A DNA stretch of 64,000 nt from Neobacillus sp. FSL H8-0543 (GCF_038592905.1 NZ_CP151943.1:1150001-1214000), one strand, 5' to 3'. Positions 1 through 9,545 are shown, counted from the stretch's first letter. Numbers and translations: made by a program. The notes: a model not told the origin generated them from the sequence alone.

Positions 1-869
1 CCGCTGGTGTAAATAGTCAATTAAAATTCAGGTCGGATTGGGCAGCAAAAACAGGTACTGGGGTTGATTTTTATGACTCGTGGTTTGTAGGCACAAATCC
101 TTCTGTCACTTTTGGATTATGGATGGGCTACGATACCCCGAAATCATTAGATAAAAACTCCTATACACGAAGAACAAACAACTTAACAGCATTATTAATT
201 AATGCTGCCTATGATATCGATCCGGAATTAGTCGATCCAAAAGAAAATTTCGAAATGCCAACAGGAATTGTGAAGCGTTCCTACTGTGCTGTGTCAGGAC
301 TACTCCCTTCAGCAGCGTGTTCGAATGCAGGCTTAGTTGAGAGTGATTACTTTAATGCCGAAGATGTACCAACAAAGGTAGATGACAGCTTAATTGCAGG
401 TAACTTTGTCCAAATTGGTGATAAAAAGTATTTGGCTTTGGATTCTACTCCAGCTGAATTTTCCCAACGAGGACTTATCCTTAATCCGGAATTTATTGAA
501 CGGATGGTCGGAAAGAACTTTAATAATGCAAGTCAGTTGATACCTAAAAGAGCACGTTGGGCAAATATTCTCGTTCCTGATGCCAAAATGGTTGATAACG
601 GAAAGCGTCCTGATAGTGTCATGTTAATAGCTTCAGGAAATAATTTAACTTGGGGCCCTTCTAATGACAAAGATGTTATTGGATACAGAGTTTATAAGGG
701 CTCATCTAGGACAGCAAGTATTAAAAGTGGTTCCAAACTCACTTTGACTGCTACTGATGGCAGTTATTATGTAACCGCCGTAGATATTGCCGGAAACGAA
801 TCGGCACCATCTAATCGGATTGATATTGGAAATGTAGCTGAACCAGAAAATGTCACTGAATCTGAGTAA
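1..869 (+). CDS. Class A penicillin-binding protein, C-terminal part
   Basis: The gene runs in from outside the window; the open frame starts at base 3 and 288 residues are visible. KTGTG at visible residues 16-20 is the third active-site box of penicillin-binding transpeptidases, and the GLWMGYD segment after it is typical of PBP1a-type bifunctional glycosyltransferase/transpeptidases that build peptidoglycan outside the membrane. The last ~90 residues (LTWGPSNDKDVIGYRVYKG region) look like a fibronectin type III domain, followed by an acidic tail. It converges on acuC and shares a bidirectional terminator with it. The N-terminal glycosyltransferase domain cannot be seen, so the exact PBP subclass is open. 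Confidence 0.85.
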   Translation, partial: AGVNSQLKFRSDWAAKTGTGVDFYDSWFVGTNPSVTFGLWMGYDTPKSLDKNSYTRRTNNLTALLINAAYDIDPELVDPKENFEMPTGIVKRSYCAVSGLLPSAACSNAGLVESDYFNAEDVPTKVDDSLIAGNFVQIGDKKYLALDSTPAEFSQRGLILNPEFIERMVGKNFNNASQLIPKRARWANILVPDAKMVDNGKRPDSVMLIASGNNLTWGPSNDKDVIGYRVYKGSSRTASIKSGSKLTLTATDGSYYVTAVDIAGNESAPSNRIDIGNVAEPENVTESE

Positions 870-875
870 ACATAT

Positions 876-914
876 AAAAGAGGAGCTTGGAAAATCCAAG
901 CTCCTCTTATTTCT
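876..914. terminator. Bidirectional terminator between the PBP gene and acuC
   Basis: A 13-bp perfect stem (878-890 with 896-908, loop AAAAT) has A-rich and T-rich flanks, so it can end both converging transcripts. Confidence 0.85.
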
Positions 915-930
915 TTAACTTTTATATAGT

Positions 931-2103
931 TTAAAGTGATTCACTTTTTTTGTGATTTCTGATCGGATAAAGCGCTTTTTCTAGTGTTAGTAAATTTTTT
1001 TCTGTTATCTCTGCTTTTCTAGGAATTGGTGTAAACAAATTCTCCGGATCGTCCCATTCTTGCGGCAAAGCTACAGGCGCCTCCTTTTGCCAATATTCAA
1101 CCCATTCCTTCGGTAAACTTCCATAACAGTTTGAGTTTTCAGTCATTTCAAACCAAATAAGTGACCATGCTCTTGGAACCACTCTCCAAATGTCATATCC
1201 TCCACCGCCAACAGCAATCCATTTACCGCCGCAATATTGGTGGGCAATTTCGTGGGCAAGCTTTGGTATTTCCCGATAGATTTTCATCGTTGCTGATAAA
1301 TGTGTAAGTGGATCATAATAGTGAGAATCTGCCCCATTTTGTGTCAAAATGATATCAGGCTTAAAAAACTCAGCTACTTCCTTAAGCGAGTTAGAATAGG
1401 CATGCAACCATGATTCGTCTTCTGTAAATGCATCAACCGGGATATTAAAAGAATAACCATAGCCCTTGCCCTGGCCCCTCTCAGTCACATTTCCCGTTCC
1501 AGGAAACAAATATCTTCCTGTTTCATGAATCGAAAGAGTACAGACATTTGGATCATCATAAAAGGACCATTGAACACCATCTCCATGGTGGGCATCAGTA
1601 TCAACATAGAGAACACGTGCATTGTATTTTTCCTGGAGATATTTAATAGCTACTGAGCTATCATTATAAATACAAAATCCCGATGCTTTCCCGCGAAAAC
1701 CATGATGCAGCCCGCCTCCAAGGTGAAGTGCATGGAGTGCTCGTCCCGACATAACTTCATCAACTGCAGTTAATGTTCCGCCAACCAATAAAGAGCTTGC
1801 TTCATGCATGTTAGGAAAAATGGGGGTATCCTCTGTACCGATTCCGTAGCTTTCCGCAACTTCAGCTTGAAGCTGACCATATCCAGCCATCCTAACTGCA
1901 TCAATATAACTGGGATCATGTATAAGACTTAGTTCTTCATCCGTAGCCATTCTTGGCGGTACCAAATTTTTACTATTTAAAGCATTTAGTTTTTGTAACA
2001 AATCTACTGTAAGCTTAAGCCGGAATTGATTAAAGGGGTGCTGACTGCTAAATTTATATTTCAGAAGATCCTCTGAATATATAAAGGAACAATGATCCGT
2101 CAT
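931..2103 (-). CDS. acuC: Acetoin utilization protein AcuC, histone-deacetylase-family lysine deacetylase
   Basis: AcuC removes acetyl groups from lysines; in B. subtilis it reactivates acetyl-CoA synthetase AcsA after AcuA has acetylated it. The protein (390 aa) carries the class I deacetylase signatures [25 protein letters not shown] (zinc and catalytic His/Asp residues) and [12 protein letters not shown], with the conserved N-terminal HPFNQFR. The start is set at 2103, not the longer open frame at 2130: this ATG overlaps the acuB stop in an ATGA, matches the family N-terminus (FIYS...HPFN), and implies translational coupling. It is the last gene of acuABC and faces away from acsA. Confidence 0.93.
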   Translation of the reverse strand: MTDHCSFIYSEDLLKYKFSSQHPFNQFRLKLTVDLLQKLNALNSKNLVPPRMATDEELSLIHDPSYIDAVRMAGYGQLQAEVAESYGIGTEDTPIFPNMHEASSLLVGGTLTAVDEVMSGRALHALHLGGGLHHGFRGKASGFCIYNDSSVAIKYLQEKYNARVLYVDTDAHHGDGVQWSFYDDPNVCTLSIHETGRYLFPGTGNVTERGQGKGYGYSFNIPVDAFTEDESWLHAYSNSLKEVAEFFKPDIILTQNGADSHYYDPLTHLSATMKIYREIPKLAHEIAHQYCGGKWIAVGGGGYDIWRVVPRAWSLIWFEMTENSNCYGSLPKEWVEYWQKEAPVALPQEWDDPENLFTPIPRKAEITEKNLLTLEKALYPIRNHKKSESL

Positions 2104-2747
2104 TGGGAAACACCTGGCATATTCGGCCATAAGACATGATGGCCAGCTTGTTTAAGGTCTTGAATCAATGCAATAGGATTCATTGTTTGTACTCTAATGA
2201 CAAGAATTTTAAATTGACTATCCTTTTTATCCGGGTATACTAGCACACTTAAAATATTGGCTTTCCGTTTTTTTATAATACTAGTAATGTCACTCAGCTT
2301 GCCCGCAAGATTTGGAACCCTTACCTCAATTTGTGAGCCAGGCTGATGGGCACCAGTCAACTCTACCAATGTCATTAACATATCTGTTTCAGTAACAATT
2401 CCGACCAGTTTCTGGTCATTTGTAATTGGAATACAACCGATTTTGTGTTCATAAAATACGGCTGCAATTTCTTCGACAAAATCCAATGGATGTCCTGTGA
2501 TGACATCTTTTTTCATTATTGTTTCGACAGGTTTCTGTAAATCCTCAAGATGATCATTCGCACGAAAAATAGATGGTGCAGCATCTCTAATATCCGATAA
2601 TGTCACAATTCCGACAAGTTGATTATCATTATTAATAACAGGTATGTGTCGGATATTTTTTGTTTCCATTACGTTCATAGCATCTGCAATCGAATCTGTT
2701 GGTGTTAGAGTTATGACCTCTGTCTTCATAATTTCTTCTACAATCAT
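2100..2747 (-). CDS. acuB: Acetoin utilization protein AcuB, CBS-domain plus ACT domain
   Basis: The 215-residue protein has two tandem CBS motifs (about residues 1-60 and 75-135; the first opens [16 protein letters not shown]), then an ACT-like domain ([17 protein letters not shown]). CBS pairs usually bind adenine nucleotides, so AcuB probably senses energy state; its exact role in acetoin/acetate use is not established. It lies between acuA (46-nt gap) and acuC (4-nt overlap), inside one operon. Length and domain order agree with the B. subtilis protein. Confidence 0.93.
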   Translation of the reverse strand: MIVEEIMKTEVITLTPTDSIADAMNVMETKNIRHIPVINNDNQLVGIVTLSDIRDAAPSIFRANDHLEDLQKPVETIMKKDVITGHPLDFVEEIAAVFYEHKIGCIPITNDQKLVGIVTETDMLMTLVELTGAHQPGSQIEVRVPNLAGKLSDITSIIKKRKANILSVLVYPDKKDSQFKILVIRVQTMNPIALIQDLKQAGHHVLWPNMPGVSQ

Positions 2748-2793
2748 TAGATAACCCCCTCAATTTCCCAGTAAATCTCAGGTGCAAATTATA

Positions 2794-3426
2794 TTAGTAC
2801 ATAAACCGGTTCATAAACCGAAGTCGGTCAAATCTTTGCACTGTTTCCATATCTACTCGCTTACCTATCCTTGCCATAAGACAGTTTGCTGGGTGGGAAC
2901 ATATTTCGGGATCATCGGTTGCATACCATTCAAGTCCGCCTGCATTCATCATTTTTTCCATGATTTTTCGATATTCCCAAACATTTAACCCAGTCCCCTT
3001 CAAATCCCAATGCCAATAATACTCTGTTGTAATAATAAGATAATCATCCATTGCCTCATCCATCATTGATACAATCAACAGGTTTTTTCCAGCGCCACAT
3101 CCTCTAAACTGCGGAATCACTTCGATTGCACCCAACTCTATTAAATTATCCATCCTATCTTCAGACCATCGTTCGAGCGGATCCGGAAAAAGATAGGTAA
3201 CATAGCCAACAATGGTATCGCGATGTCTAGCAATAATGATTCTTCCTTCTTCTAAATTGGCAATCCCTATTAGTGCCTGATGCTGTTGTGCCGGAGGTCG
3301 AAAGGCTGTCAGATGTTCATGGAATGAATAACTTGCTAGTTTATCTGAAGAAACGGGGCCCTCAATAATTAAGTCCCCATGCTGAGTTTTTAATTCATTT
3401 GCATTGTATGTCTTTTTGTGTGCCAT
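2794..3426 (-). CDS. acuA: Protein acetyltransferase AcuA (GNAT family)
   Basis: AcuA transfers acetyl from acetyl-CoA to the active-site lysine of AcsA, shutting it off; the partner gene acsA is divergent next door. The sequence keeps the GNAT acetyl-CoA loop (VIPQFRGCGAGKNL) and the AcuA-specific stretches HLTAFRPP, YPDPLERWSE-like FPDPLERWSEDRM and TTEYYWHWDLKG. The ATG at 3426 is preferred over the in-frame start at 3453: it gives 210 aa starting MAHKKTY, matching the family, with a GGTGGTGAAGGA ribosome site just upstream. First gene of acuABC. Confidence 0.93.
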   Translation of the reverse strand: MAHKKTYNANELKTQHGDLIIEGPVSSDKLASYSFHEHLTAFRPPAQQHQALIGIANLEEGRIIIARHRDTIVGYVTYLFPDPLERWSEDRMDNLIELGAIEVIPQFRGCGAGKNLLIVSMMDEAMDDYLIITTEYYWHWDLKGTGLNVWEYRKIMEKMMNAGGLEWYATDDPEICSHPANCLMARIGKRVDMETVQRFDRLRFMNRFMY

Positions 3427-3565
3427 TCCTTCACCACCCTGTAAATCATTCACGTATCAATTCTATTATACATAAATATTTATGAAATTTTGCTTCTTCA
3501 CGAAATTTTCTGTTTTATTAAATAACACTTTACTATATGCTAGTGGATATAAAATTATTTTAAAA

Positions 3566-3594
3566 TTGAGAATAGTTACTATTTATACTATAAT
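3566..3594 (+). promoter_or_regulatory. SigA promoter of acsA
   Basis: TTGAGA (3566-3571), a 17-nt spacer and TATAAT (3589-3594) match the SigA consensus closely. The start codon is 32 nt further on, behind AAGAGGGGG. I looked for a CcpA cre site here and found no convincing one. Confidence 0.75.
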
Positions 3595-3625
3595 TATCTC
3601 ATATTAGCCAAGAGGGGGAAATTGA

Positions 3626-5344
3626 ATGAGAGCGGAAACACTGCCAGTTATGCAAGGGGAGCATAATTTAGCAAATTATGAAGAAACGTACAAAAATTTT
3701 GATTGGAAAGAAACTGAAAAGGAATTCACATGGCATGAAACAGGCCTAGTTAATATGGCATATGAAGCCATTGATCGCCATGCCAAAACCTATCGGAAAA
3801 ATAAAGTTGCACTTTATTATCGGGATAACTCAAGAAATGAAAAATATACCTTTAAAGAAATGAAAGAGCTTTCAAACCAAGCAGGGAATGTCTTAAAAAC
3901 CTACGGTGATGTAGAAAAAGGTGATCGTGTTTTCATTTTTATGCCTAGGTCTCCTGAACTTTATTTTACTGTTCTAGGCGCGGTCAAGCTTGGCGCGATA
4001 GTTGGCCCATTATTTGAAGCCTTCATGGAAGGTGCAGTTAAGGATCGTTTAGAAAATAGCGGTGCCAAGGTACTCGTTACGACACCTGAATTATTAGAAC
4101 GGGTGCCGGTTAATGAACTACCTGAATTAAAACACGTATTCCTCGTTGGCTCAGATGTCCAAGAACAAGGTCCGTATATCGACTTTTTGAAAAGATTCCA
4201 AGAGGCTAGTAAAGAGCTGCAAATTGAATGGGTTGACCGAACAGACGGACTCATCCTTCACTATACTTCAGGATCAACGGGCAAGCCAAAAGGGGTTTTG
4301 CATGTTCATAATGCAATGATTCAACAGTACCAGACAGCTAAATGGGTTTTGGACTTAAAAGAGGATGATGTTTACTGGTGTACTGCGGACCCTGGGTGGG
4401 TTACAGGGACATCATACGGTATTTTTGGTCCATGGTTAACGGGGACTTCCAACGTTATTATTGGGGGCCGTTTTAGCCCTGACAATTGGTATAGTATGAT
4501 TGAAGACTTCGGCGTTACTGTTTGGTACAGTGCCCCAACAGCATTTAGGATGTTAATGGGTGCTGGAGACGAGCTTGTAAAAAAATATAATCTAAGCAGT
4601 CTTCGTCATGTATTAAGTGTAGGCGAGCCTCTAAACCCTGAAGTAGTAAAATGGGGTGCAAAGGTATTTAACCGCAGAATTCATGACAACTGGTGGATGA
4701 CAGAAACAGGTGCACAGTTAATTAGTAATTATCCATGCATGGTGATTAAACCTGGTTCAATGGGGAAACCAATTCCAGGCGTTGAAGCAGCGATTATCGA
4801 TGATCAAGGTCAGGAGCTGCCTCCGTACCGAATGGGTAATCTTGCAATTAAAAGAGGTTGGCCTTCAATGATGCATACCATTTGGAAAAACCCTGAAAAG
4901 TATGAATCATACTTTATGCCAAGCGGCTGGTATTTTTCAGGCGATTCTGCTTATATGGATGAAGATGGCTATTTCTGGTTCCAGGGACGCGTGGATGATG
5001 TTATCATGACCTCTGGTGAGCGTGTAGGGCCATTTGAAGTAGAAAGTAAGCTTGTGGAACATCCTGCTATTGCTGAGGCGGGGGTAATTGGAAAACCTGA
5101 CCCAGTACGCGGAGAAATCATCAAAGCCTTTATTTCACTAAGAGATGGATATGTGGCAACAGATGAACTTAAAGAAGAAATTAGAGTTTTTGTAAAGAAG
5201 GGACTTTCGGCCCACGCTGCACCAAGAGAAATTGATTTCCGTGATAAGCTGCCAAAAACAAGAAGCGGAAAAATTATGAGACGCGTCTTAAAAGCTTGGG
5301 AACTCAACTTACCTGCAGGTGACCTTTCAACCATGGAGGATTAA
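3626..5344 (+). CDS. acsA: Acetyl-CoA synthetase
   Basis: AcsA makes acetyl-CoA from acetate, ATP and CoA through acetyl-AMP, allowing growth on excreted acetate. The 572-residue protein belongs to the adenylate-forming family: the P-loop-like YTSGSTGKPKG lies near residue 213, WWMTETG in the middle, YFSGDSAYMDEDGY and the hinge GRVDDVIMTSGERV follow, and PKTRSGKIMRR near residue 545 holds the catalytic lysine that AcuA acetylates. It is divergent from acuABC, so the enzyme and its acetylase/deacetylase switch share one intergenic region. Terminated by a strong hairpin shared with ccpA. Confidence 0.96.
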   Translation: MRAETLPVMQGEHNLANYEETYKNFDWKETEKEFTWHETGLVNMAYEAIDRHAKTYRKNKVALYYRDNSRNEKYTFKEMKELSNQAGNVLKTYGDVEKGDRVFIFMPRSPELYFTVLGAVKLGAIVGPLFEAFMEGAVKDRLENSGAKVLVTTPELLERVPVNELPELKHVFLVGSDVQEQGPYIDFLKRFQEASKELQIEWVDRTDGLILHYTSGSTGKPKGVLHVHNAMIQQYQTAKWVLDLKEDDVYWCTADPGWVTGTSYGIFGPWLTGTSNVIIGGRFSPDNWYSMIEDFGVTVWYSAPTAFRMLMGAGDELVKKYNLSSLRHVLSVGEPLNPEVVKWGAKVFNRRIHDNWWMTETGAQLISNYPCMVIKPGSMGKPIPGVEAAIIDDQGQELPPYRMGNLAIKRGWPSMMHTIWKNPEKYESYFMPSGWYFSGDSAYMDEDGYFWFQGRVDDVIMTSGERVGPFEVESKLVEHPAIAEAGVIGKPDPVRGEIIKAFISLRDGYVATDELKEEIRVFVKKGLSAHAAPREIDFRDKLPKTRSGKIMRRVLKAWELNLPAGDLSTMED

Positions 5345-5350
5345 CAACTA

Positions 5351-5388
5351 AAAAAAGCCGTAACTAAAAATATTGTTACGGCTTTTTG
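5351..5388. terminator. Bidirectional terminator between acsA and ccpA
   Basis: A 13-bp perfect stem (5352-5364 with 5375-5387), 10-nt loop, with A-tract and T-tract ends serving both converging genes. Confidence 0.9.
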
Positions 5389-5394
5389 ATTAAA

Positions 5395-6393
5395 TTACTT
5401 TGTAGATTGACGGTGTTCGATACGGTGTGGAAGAACGACAATTTGCTCGTCTACTTCTTCTTTATTCATTAATTTTGTAAGTAAGCGCATGGACACAGCA
5501 CCAAGATCGTATAAAGGCTGAACAATGGTTGTCAATTGAGGACGAACCATGAGCGAAAGCCTAGTGTTGTCAGATGTGATTACCTCAAAATCCTCTGGAA
5601 TACTATATCCTTTATCCTCGGCACCATGAACAACACCCAGCGCCATTTCATCAGACCCCACTAGGATAGCTGTGGGCTTATAAGAGGCTTCTAATAATTT
5701 ATCAAAGGCTTCTAATCCAGAATCATAGGTATAGTCGCCTTCTATTACTAGTTCCTCATTAAAAGGTATATTTGCTTCTTGTAAAGCAGTTTTGTACCCT
5801 TTTAAGCTCTTTTCAGCATTTTTTGGTTCATGAAGCGGTCCAACGACAAAAGCAATATGTTGATGACCTCTTTCAATAAATTCTTTAATTGCCTCATATG
5901 CTGCCTGTTGATAATCAATATTCACCGAGGGAATTGTTTCCGATGCTTCAATTGAGCCTGCAAGAACAATCGGAACTGGTGATTTTTCAAATTCGGACAC
6001 AAGCTCATCAGTAATATTGCCACCCATAAATACAAGACCATCCACTTGTTTCCCTAACATTGTATTCAACAAGCGTAATTCTTTATCATGATTCTGGTCA
6101 GAGTTGCTCAATATTATATTGTATTTGTACATTGTAGCAATATCTTCAATTCCACGAGCTAATTCCGCAAAAAAGATATTAGAAATATCAGGAATAATGA
6201 CCCCAACAGTTGTAGTCTTTTTACTTGCTAATCCTCTTGCAACAGCATTCGGACGATAGCCTAATCTTTCAATAACTTCTAAAACCTTTTTTCGTGTCAC
6301 CGGTTTCACATTTGGATTTCCATTCACGACACGCGAAACAGTTGCCATTGACACATTGGCCTCACGGGCAACATCATAAATTGTTATATTCAC
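5395..6393 (-). CDS. ccpA: Catabolite control protein A
   Basis: CcpA is the LacI-family master regulator of carbon catabolite control; with HPr-Ser-P it binds cre sites and represses or activates hundreds of genes, including acs/acu and ack/pta in B. subtilis. The 332-residue protein starts with the helix-turn-helix and hinge helix ([20 protein letters not shown], then [10 protein letters not shown]) and continues with a periplasmic-binding-type effector domain. The start is GTG with a GGGAG site about 11 nt upstream. Just upstream lies aroA, as in B. subtilis; the flagellar motPS genes that follow ccpA there are absent here. Confidence 0.96.
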   Translation of the reverse strand: MNITIYDVAREANVSMATVSRVVNGNPNVKPVTRKKVLEVIERLGYRPNAVARGLASKKTTTVGVIIPDISNIFFAELARGIEDIATMYKYNIILSNSDQNHDKELRLLNTMLGKQVDGLVFMGGNITDELVSEFEKSPVPIVLAGSIEASETIPSVNIDYQQAAYEAIKEFIERGHQHIAFVVGPLHEPKNAEKSLKGYKTALQEANIPFNEELVIEGDYTYDSGLEAFDKLLEASYKPTAILVGSDEMALGVVHGAEDKGYSIPEDFEVITSDNTRLSLMVRPQLTTIVQPLYDLGAVSMRLLTKLMNKEEVDEQIVVLPHRIEHRQSTK

Positions 6394-6583
6394 GTTTTAA
6401 CACACTCCCTAAAAACGATACGTATTTTACTTATTTTACATCAGCATTTAAAAACTAGTCATTTTTTCTTTATTCTATTTGTGATAAAGTATACAATCTT
6501 GTTTATGTATTTAATCATACGACAATAATATTAAAGCCGCAATTGCATTTGTCCATATATTTATTATATTTTTTACAATTTAG

Positions 6584-6627
6584 CGAAAAAAAACCTCCCG
6601 AATTGAACTACAGAAGGTTTTTTTTCG
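6584..6627 (-). terminator. Terminator of aroA
   Basis: Inverted repeat 6584-6596 / 6615-6627 (CGAAAAAAAACCT and its complement); on the minus strand the distal arm supplies the U-run. The 190 bp between this and ccpA is AT-rich and holds the ccpA promoter region, with no clear consensus. Confidence 0.7.
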
Positions 6628-6634
6628 TTAAATA

Positions 6635-7720
6635 TTAATTTCGAACGTAGTTCGACGCTAGTAATTGATTATAGAATGCATCAAATTGATTAAGGTCCAT
6701 TTGCTGTTGTGCGTCTGAAAGGGCCACTGCCGGGTCAGGATGAACTTCAGCCATTACACCATCTGCACCAATTGCAAGTGCTGCTTTAGCAGCTGGGAGA
6801 AGCAAATCTCTTCGGCCAGTTGAGTGAGTTACGTCAACAAACACTGGTAAATGCGTTTCTTGTTTTAGAATCGGAACAGCAGAAATATCTAGTGTATTTC
6901 TAGTTGCCCGTTCGTACGTTCTAATTCCTCGTTCACAAAGAATAATTTGTCCATTTCCTTGTGCCATAATGTACTCTGCTGCATTTATAAACTCTTCAAT
7001 TGTTGCAGCTATCCCTCTTTTCAACAAGACAGGCTTGTTAACTGCACCTGCAGCTTTTAACAATTCAAAGTTTTGCATGTTACGAGCCCCAATTTGAATG
7101 ACATCAATATAATCCATCGCCATTTCAATGTCAGCAGGATTAACGATCTCACTGATTACTGCCATATCGTATTCATCTGCAACACGTTTTAAAATTTTCA
7201 ATCCTTCCACACCTAAACCTTGGAAATCATAAGGTGATGTTCGTGGCTTGTAGGCTCCGCCACGAAGAAGTTTTAGGCCCTTTTCTTTCATTGCTTTTGC
7301 CACGGTAGCTACTTGTTCATAGGATTCAACTGCACAAGGGCCGAAAACGAAGTGAGGTTTTCCATCACCAACCTCTTCACCCTTTAAGGTAACAATCGTA
7401 TTTTCTTGTTTCTTCTTCCTTGAAACAAGCAATGCCTTACTATGATCATCTTTTTGCAGATCTAATCCTGCCTTGAAGATTTCCTTAAATATGTGATCAA
7501 TTGTTGAGTTTTCAAAAGGTCCATCATTATGCTCTTTAATTTTATCAAGCATTGTTCTCTCCCGGACGGGATCGTATCTGAATACCCCTTGATTTTCTTT
7601 CGCTTTTCCAATCTCTTGAACTAGTCCTGCCCGTTCATTTATTAGTCTCAACAGTTCCAAGTTTAATTCATCGACACGTGTTCTCAATTGATCCAATTCA
7701 TTTTTTCCCATATCTTTCAT
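6635..7720 (-). CDS. aroA: Bifunctional DAHP synthase / chorismate mutase
   Basis: The C-terminal ~270 residues are 3-deoxy-D-arabino-heptulosonate 7-phosphate synthase, which condenses phosphoenolpyruvate and erythrose 4-phosphate as the first shikimate step; the N-terminal ~90 residues are an AroQ-type chorismate mutase that also acts as feedback sensor. Visible hallmarks are [18 protein letters not shown] and RERTMLDKI (mutase), [27 protein letters not shown] and [15 protein letters not shown] (synthase). The start at 7720 gives 361 aa, follows AAAGGA by 5 nt and fits the family; the longer in-frame opening at 7774 has no ribosome site. The name follows B. subtilis usage and is not EPSP synthase. 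Confidence 0.94.
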   Translation of the reverse strand: MKDMGKNELDQLRTRVDELNLELLRLINERAGLVQEIGKAKENQGVFRYDPVRERTMLDKIKEHNDGPFENSTIDHIFKEIFKAGLDLQKDDHSKALLVSRKKKQENTIVTLKGEEVGDGKPHFVFGPCAVESYEQVATVAKAMKEKGLKLLRGGAYKPRTSPYDFQGLGVEGLKILKRVADEYDMAVISEIVNPADIEMAMDYIDVIQIGARNMQNFELLKAAGAVNKPVLLKRGIAATIEEFINAAEYIMAQGNGQIILCERGIRTYERATRNTLDISAVPILKQETHLPVFVDVTHSTGRRDLLLPAAKAALAIGADGVMAEVHPDPAVALSDAQQQMDLNQFDAFYNQLLASNYVRN

Positions 7721-7908
7721 CCCCGTCCTTTCATTCACTAGGTAGTAAATATTTCCATTACGTATAGCTAGCAACTATAAATTGTTTAAACATTAAAATA
7801 ATTAGGCTTATTATAGCGGATATATATTTTTTTGTCACGACTTTTTTCTTTAATAATTAAACGCTTTTAAGCACTAAAGCATTTTATGTTATATTCAATG
7901 AAATGTAC

Positions 7909-8241
7909 CTACCTATTATCAGTAAAAGTACTTGCCAATGAACGTTTAGTTATCTTCCAGTGCGAGGCATTCCAAAGCGGGTTCCCATTTGCAAACAGGA
8001 TAGCTTGTGGTGATTCATGCTTAATTTGGAATTTCTCAGCGATCGCATCAGATAATGGGCGGGAATCCTGTACGGCCAAGTAATAAGTGGGAACTTCTTG
8101 GTTCTCATCAGCAAATTTCTGATATTCCTGATAGGCTGCATGACTAATCGGACACGTTAAACTGTGTTTTAATAAAAAAAACTTTTCTTCTTTATTTAAT
8201 AGTTCTTCTAATTGTTCAAGTGTATCCATTTTATTTAACAT
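7909..8241 (-). CDS. ytxJ: YtxJ, thioredoxin-fold bacillithiol-system protein
   Basis: YtxJ (110 aa) is a monothiol, thioredoxin-fold protein proposed to act in bacillithiol-dependent redox exchange. The active segment is LLKHSLTCPISHAAYQEY, with a single cysteine where thioredoxin has CxxC, followed by the cis-Pro region KHESPQAILFANG. A GGAGG site precedes the ATG by 8 nt. In B. subtilis it is the third gene of ytxGHJ; here a hairpin and a 194-bp palindromic repeat separate it from ytxH, so it may be transcribed on its own. Confidence 0.88.
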   Translation of the reverse strand: MLNKMDTLEQLEELLNKEEKFFLLKHSLTCPISHAAYQEYQKFADENQEVPTYYLAVQDSRPLSDAIAEKFQIKHESPQAILFANGNPLWNASHWKITKRSLASTFTDNR

Positions 8242-8262
8242 TATTTTACCTCCAATAAAAAT

Positions 8263-8295
8263 AAACGGTGAAGTAATTCTATCACTTCACCGTTT
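8263..8295 (-). terminator. Hairpin between ytxH and ytxJ
   Basis: A 12-bp perfect stem (8263-8274 / 8284-8295) followed on the minus strand by a T-rich tail TTTATTTTTATT. It lies after ytxH and directly before the ytxJ ribosome site, so it could end ytxGH or attenuate ytxJ. Confidence 0.55.
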
Positions 8296-8332
8296 CTCTT
8301 ACAAATAATCAGTATCCTATTTAAACTTGACC

Positions 8333-8526
8333 TGTTGATTAGAGCTCCAGGCACTTCGCTTTCCGCGGGCGTGCCGGGGAGCCTCCTCGGCGCTTAAGCG
8401 CCTGTGGGGTCTCCCCAGCCCCGTACTCCCGCAGGACATTGAATAGGCTTCCTTGAATATTCACCGCACGAAGGAAATGCGATAGCATTTTCGAGGAGTT
8501 CTTCGTGCCTTCCGCTCCAATCAACA
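8333..8526. repeat. Palindromic dispersed repeat, copy 1 (expanded)
   Basis: Ends are TGTTGATT and AATCAACA; the inside is GC-rich, with GGGGAGCCTCCTCGGCGC and CTGTGGGGTCTCCCC in common with the copies at 16761, 17519 and 32047. This copy is 194 bp instead of ~130 because 61 extra bases (8437-8497) sit near its right end. It fills most of the 328-bp gap between ytxH and ytxJ. No gene is supported here. Confidence 0.85.
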
Positions 8527-8569
8527 GAGTTTGAAAAAGCAACTATGTTAACTACAAACATTCCTGTTC

Positions 8570-8938
8570 TTAAAGTGTTACTTTTTTTTCCTCTTCTTCG
8601 AATGCCTTTTTTGCTTCTTCTAGTTTTTGAGTAATATCTAGAGTGTCGGCTTTTTTATTGTCTGATTTCACTTCACTAGATCCTATTGGGATATAGGTTA
8701 TTTCCTCTAGAAGATCATCTGCCTCTTTCTTTTTGTTCATTAGCTGAATAGTCTTTTCTTTTATTGTGCCTGCTTGATTATTAATAGTACTGCGAATCTC
8801 TTGTCCTGATTTTGGCGCTAAGAGCATTGCTACAGCTGCACCAACTACTCCGCCAATTAAGGCACCTAACAAAAAGCTGCTTGAAGAGTCCTCACTATTT
8901 CTCTGGCTATTTTCTTTTGATACATAATCCTTACTCAT
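8570..8938 (-). CDS. ytxH: YtxH-domain general stress protein
   Basis: Small membrane-associated protein (122 aa). After a Ser-rich N-terminus comes a single glycine-rich membrane segment (LLGALIGGVVGAAVAMLLAP, about residues 24-43) with the YtxH signature LAPKSGQEIR, then a charged, helical tail ending in EEEEKK. Homologues are general-stress proteins of unknown mechanism. It follows ytxG by 32 nt and belongs to the same transcript, behind the SigB/SigH-like promoter region at 9470-9545. Confidence 0.88.
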   Translation of the reverse strand: MSKDYVSKENSQRNSEDSSSSFLLGALIGGVVGAAVAMLLAPKSGQEIRSTINNQAGTIKEKTIQLMNKKKEADDLLEEITYIPIGSSEVKSDNKKADTLDITQKLEEAKKAFEEEEKKVTL

Positions 8939-8970
8939 TTAGTATTACCTCCCTTTTAAAAATAAAAAAA

Positions 8971-9432
8971 TTATCTTGATCGAACTCTTTGGATTTTCTC
9001 TGTAGGTACTTCACTTTTTGGTTGCTTTCTTTCAGTCCACTTGTCTTTTAGTTCGAGGATTACATTGCTCCATTGGACAATTTGAGATACCTTTTCTTTA
9101 TTTTGTTCCACTTGAATATCAAATGAACTAGTTAAATTCTTTAGCGTTCCATTAAATTTACTTACTGTTGTCCCAACGTCCTTAACCGCATCGACGACGC
9201 TAGTTAATCTTTCTGATTTATCTTGAATGTCATCTGCTAAAGCATTGGTTTTTTGTAAGAGTTCCGTGGTTTCTTTTGTGACGCCGTCTAATTGTTTTTC
9301 TAATCCCACTAATGTTGTTGAGACGCTCGAAAGAGTCCCTTCTAATGCCTTAAGTGTTTTTGCTAAATAAATGACAAGTACCATAAACGCGACCGCAATT
9401 AATGCGATGCTCAAGTATAGAATAATTTCCAT
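8971..9432 (-). CDS. ytxG: YtxG, DUF948 general stress protein
   Basis: 153 residues: one N-terminal membrane helix (LYLSIALIAVAFMVLVIYLA), then a long heptad-rich coiled coil (LEGTLSSVSTTLVGLEKQL onward) characteristic of DUF948, and a basic tail. The topology suggests a membrane-anchored structural or scaffold protein; function is unknown. First gene of ytxGH, with candidate SigB and SigH promoters upstream, as reported for the B. subtilis operon. Confidence 0.88.
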   Translation of the reverse strand: MEIILYLSIALIAVAFMVLVIYLAKTLKALEGTLSSVSTTLVGLEKQLDGVTKETTELLQKTNALADDIQDKSERLTSVVDAVKDVGTTVSKFNGTLKNLTSSFDIQVEQNKEKVSQIVQWSNVILELKDKWTERKQPKSEVPTEKIQRVRSR

Positions 9433-9469
9433 TTACGTTTTTACCTCCGCCTGTATACTACCATTATGT

Positions 9470-9495
9470 ATTACCTATCCAATGATGTGTTAAAC
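9470..9495 (-). promoter_or_regulatory. Candidate SigB promoter of ytxGH
   Basis: On the minus strand GTTTAA (9495-9490), a 14-nt spacer and GGTAAT (9475-9470) match the SigB consensus GTTTAA-N12-15-GGGWAW with one mismatch. The ytxG start is 37 nt downstream. Confidence 0.6.
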
Positions 9496-9515
9496 CCTTG
9501 AATCATTTCTTTAAT

Positions 9516-9545
9516 TACTTCAAGACAATTGTCTCATTTTCCTGC
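9516..9545 (-). promoter_or_regulatory. Candidate SigH promoter of ytxGH
   Basis: Minus strand GCAGGAAAA (9545-9537) is a perfect -35 for SigH (RnAGGAWWW); 12 nt on, CTTGAAGTA is an imperfect -10 (RnnGAATWW). Confidence 0.5.

Noticed and set aside
3430..3620. CcpA cre site between acuA and acsA
   Set aside because: Expected from B. subtilis, but no stretch fits the consensus with fewer than three mismatches by eye.
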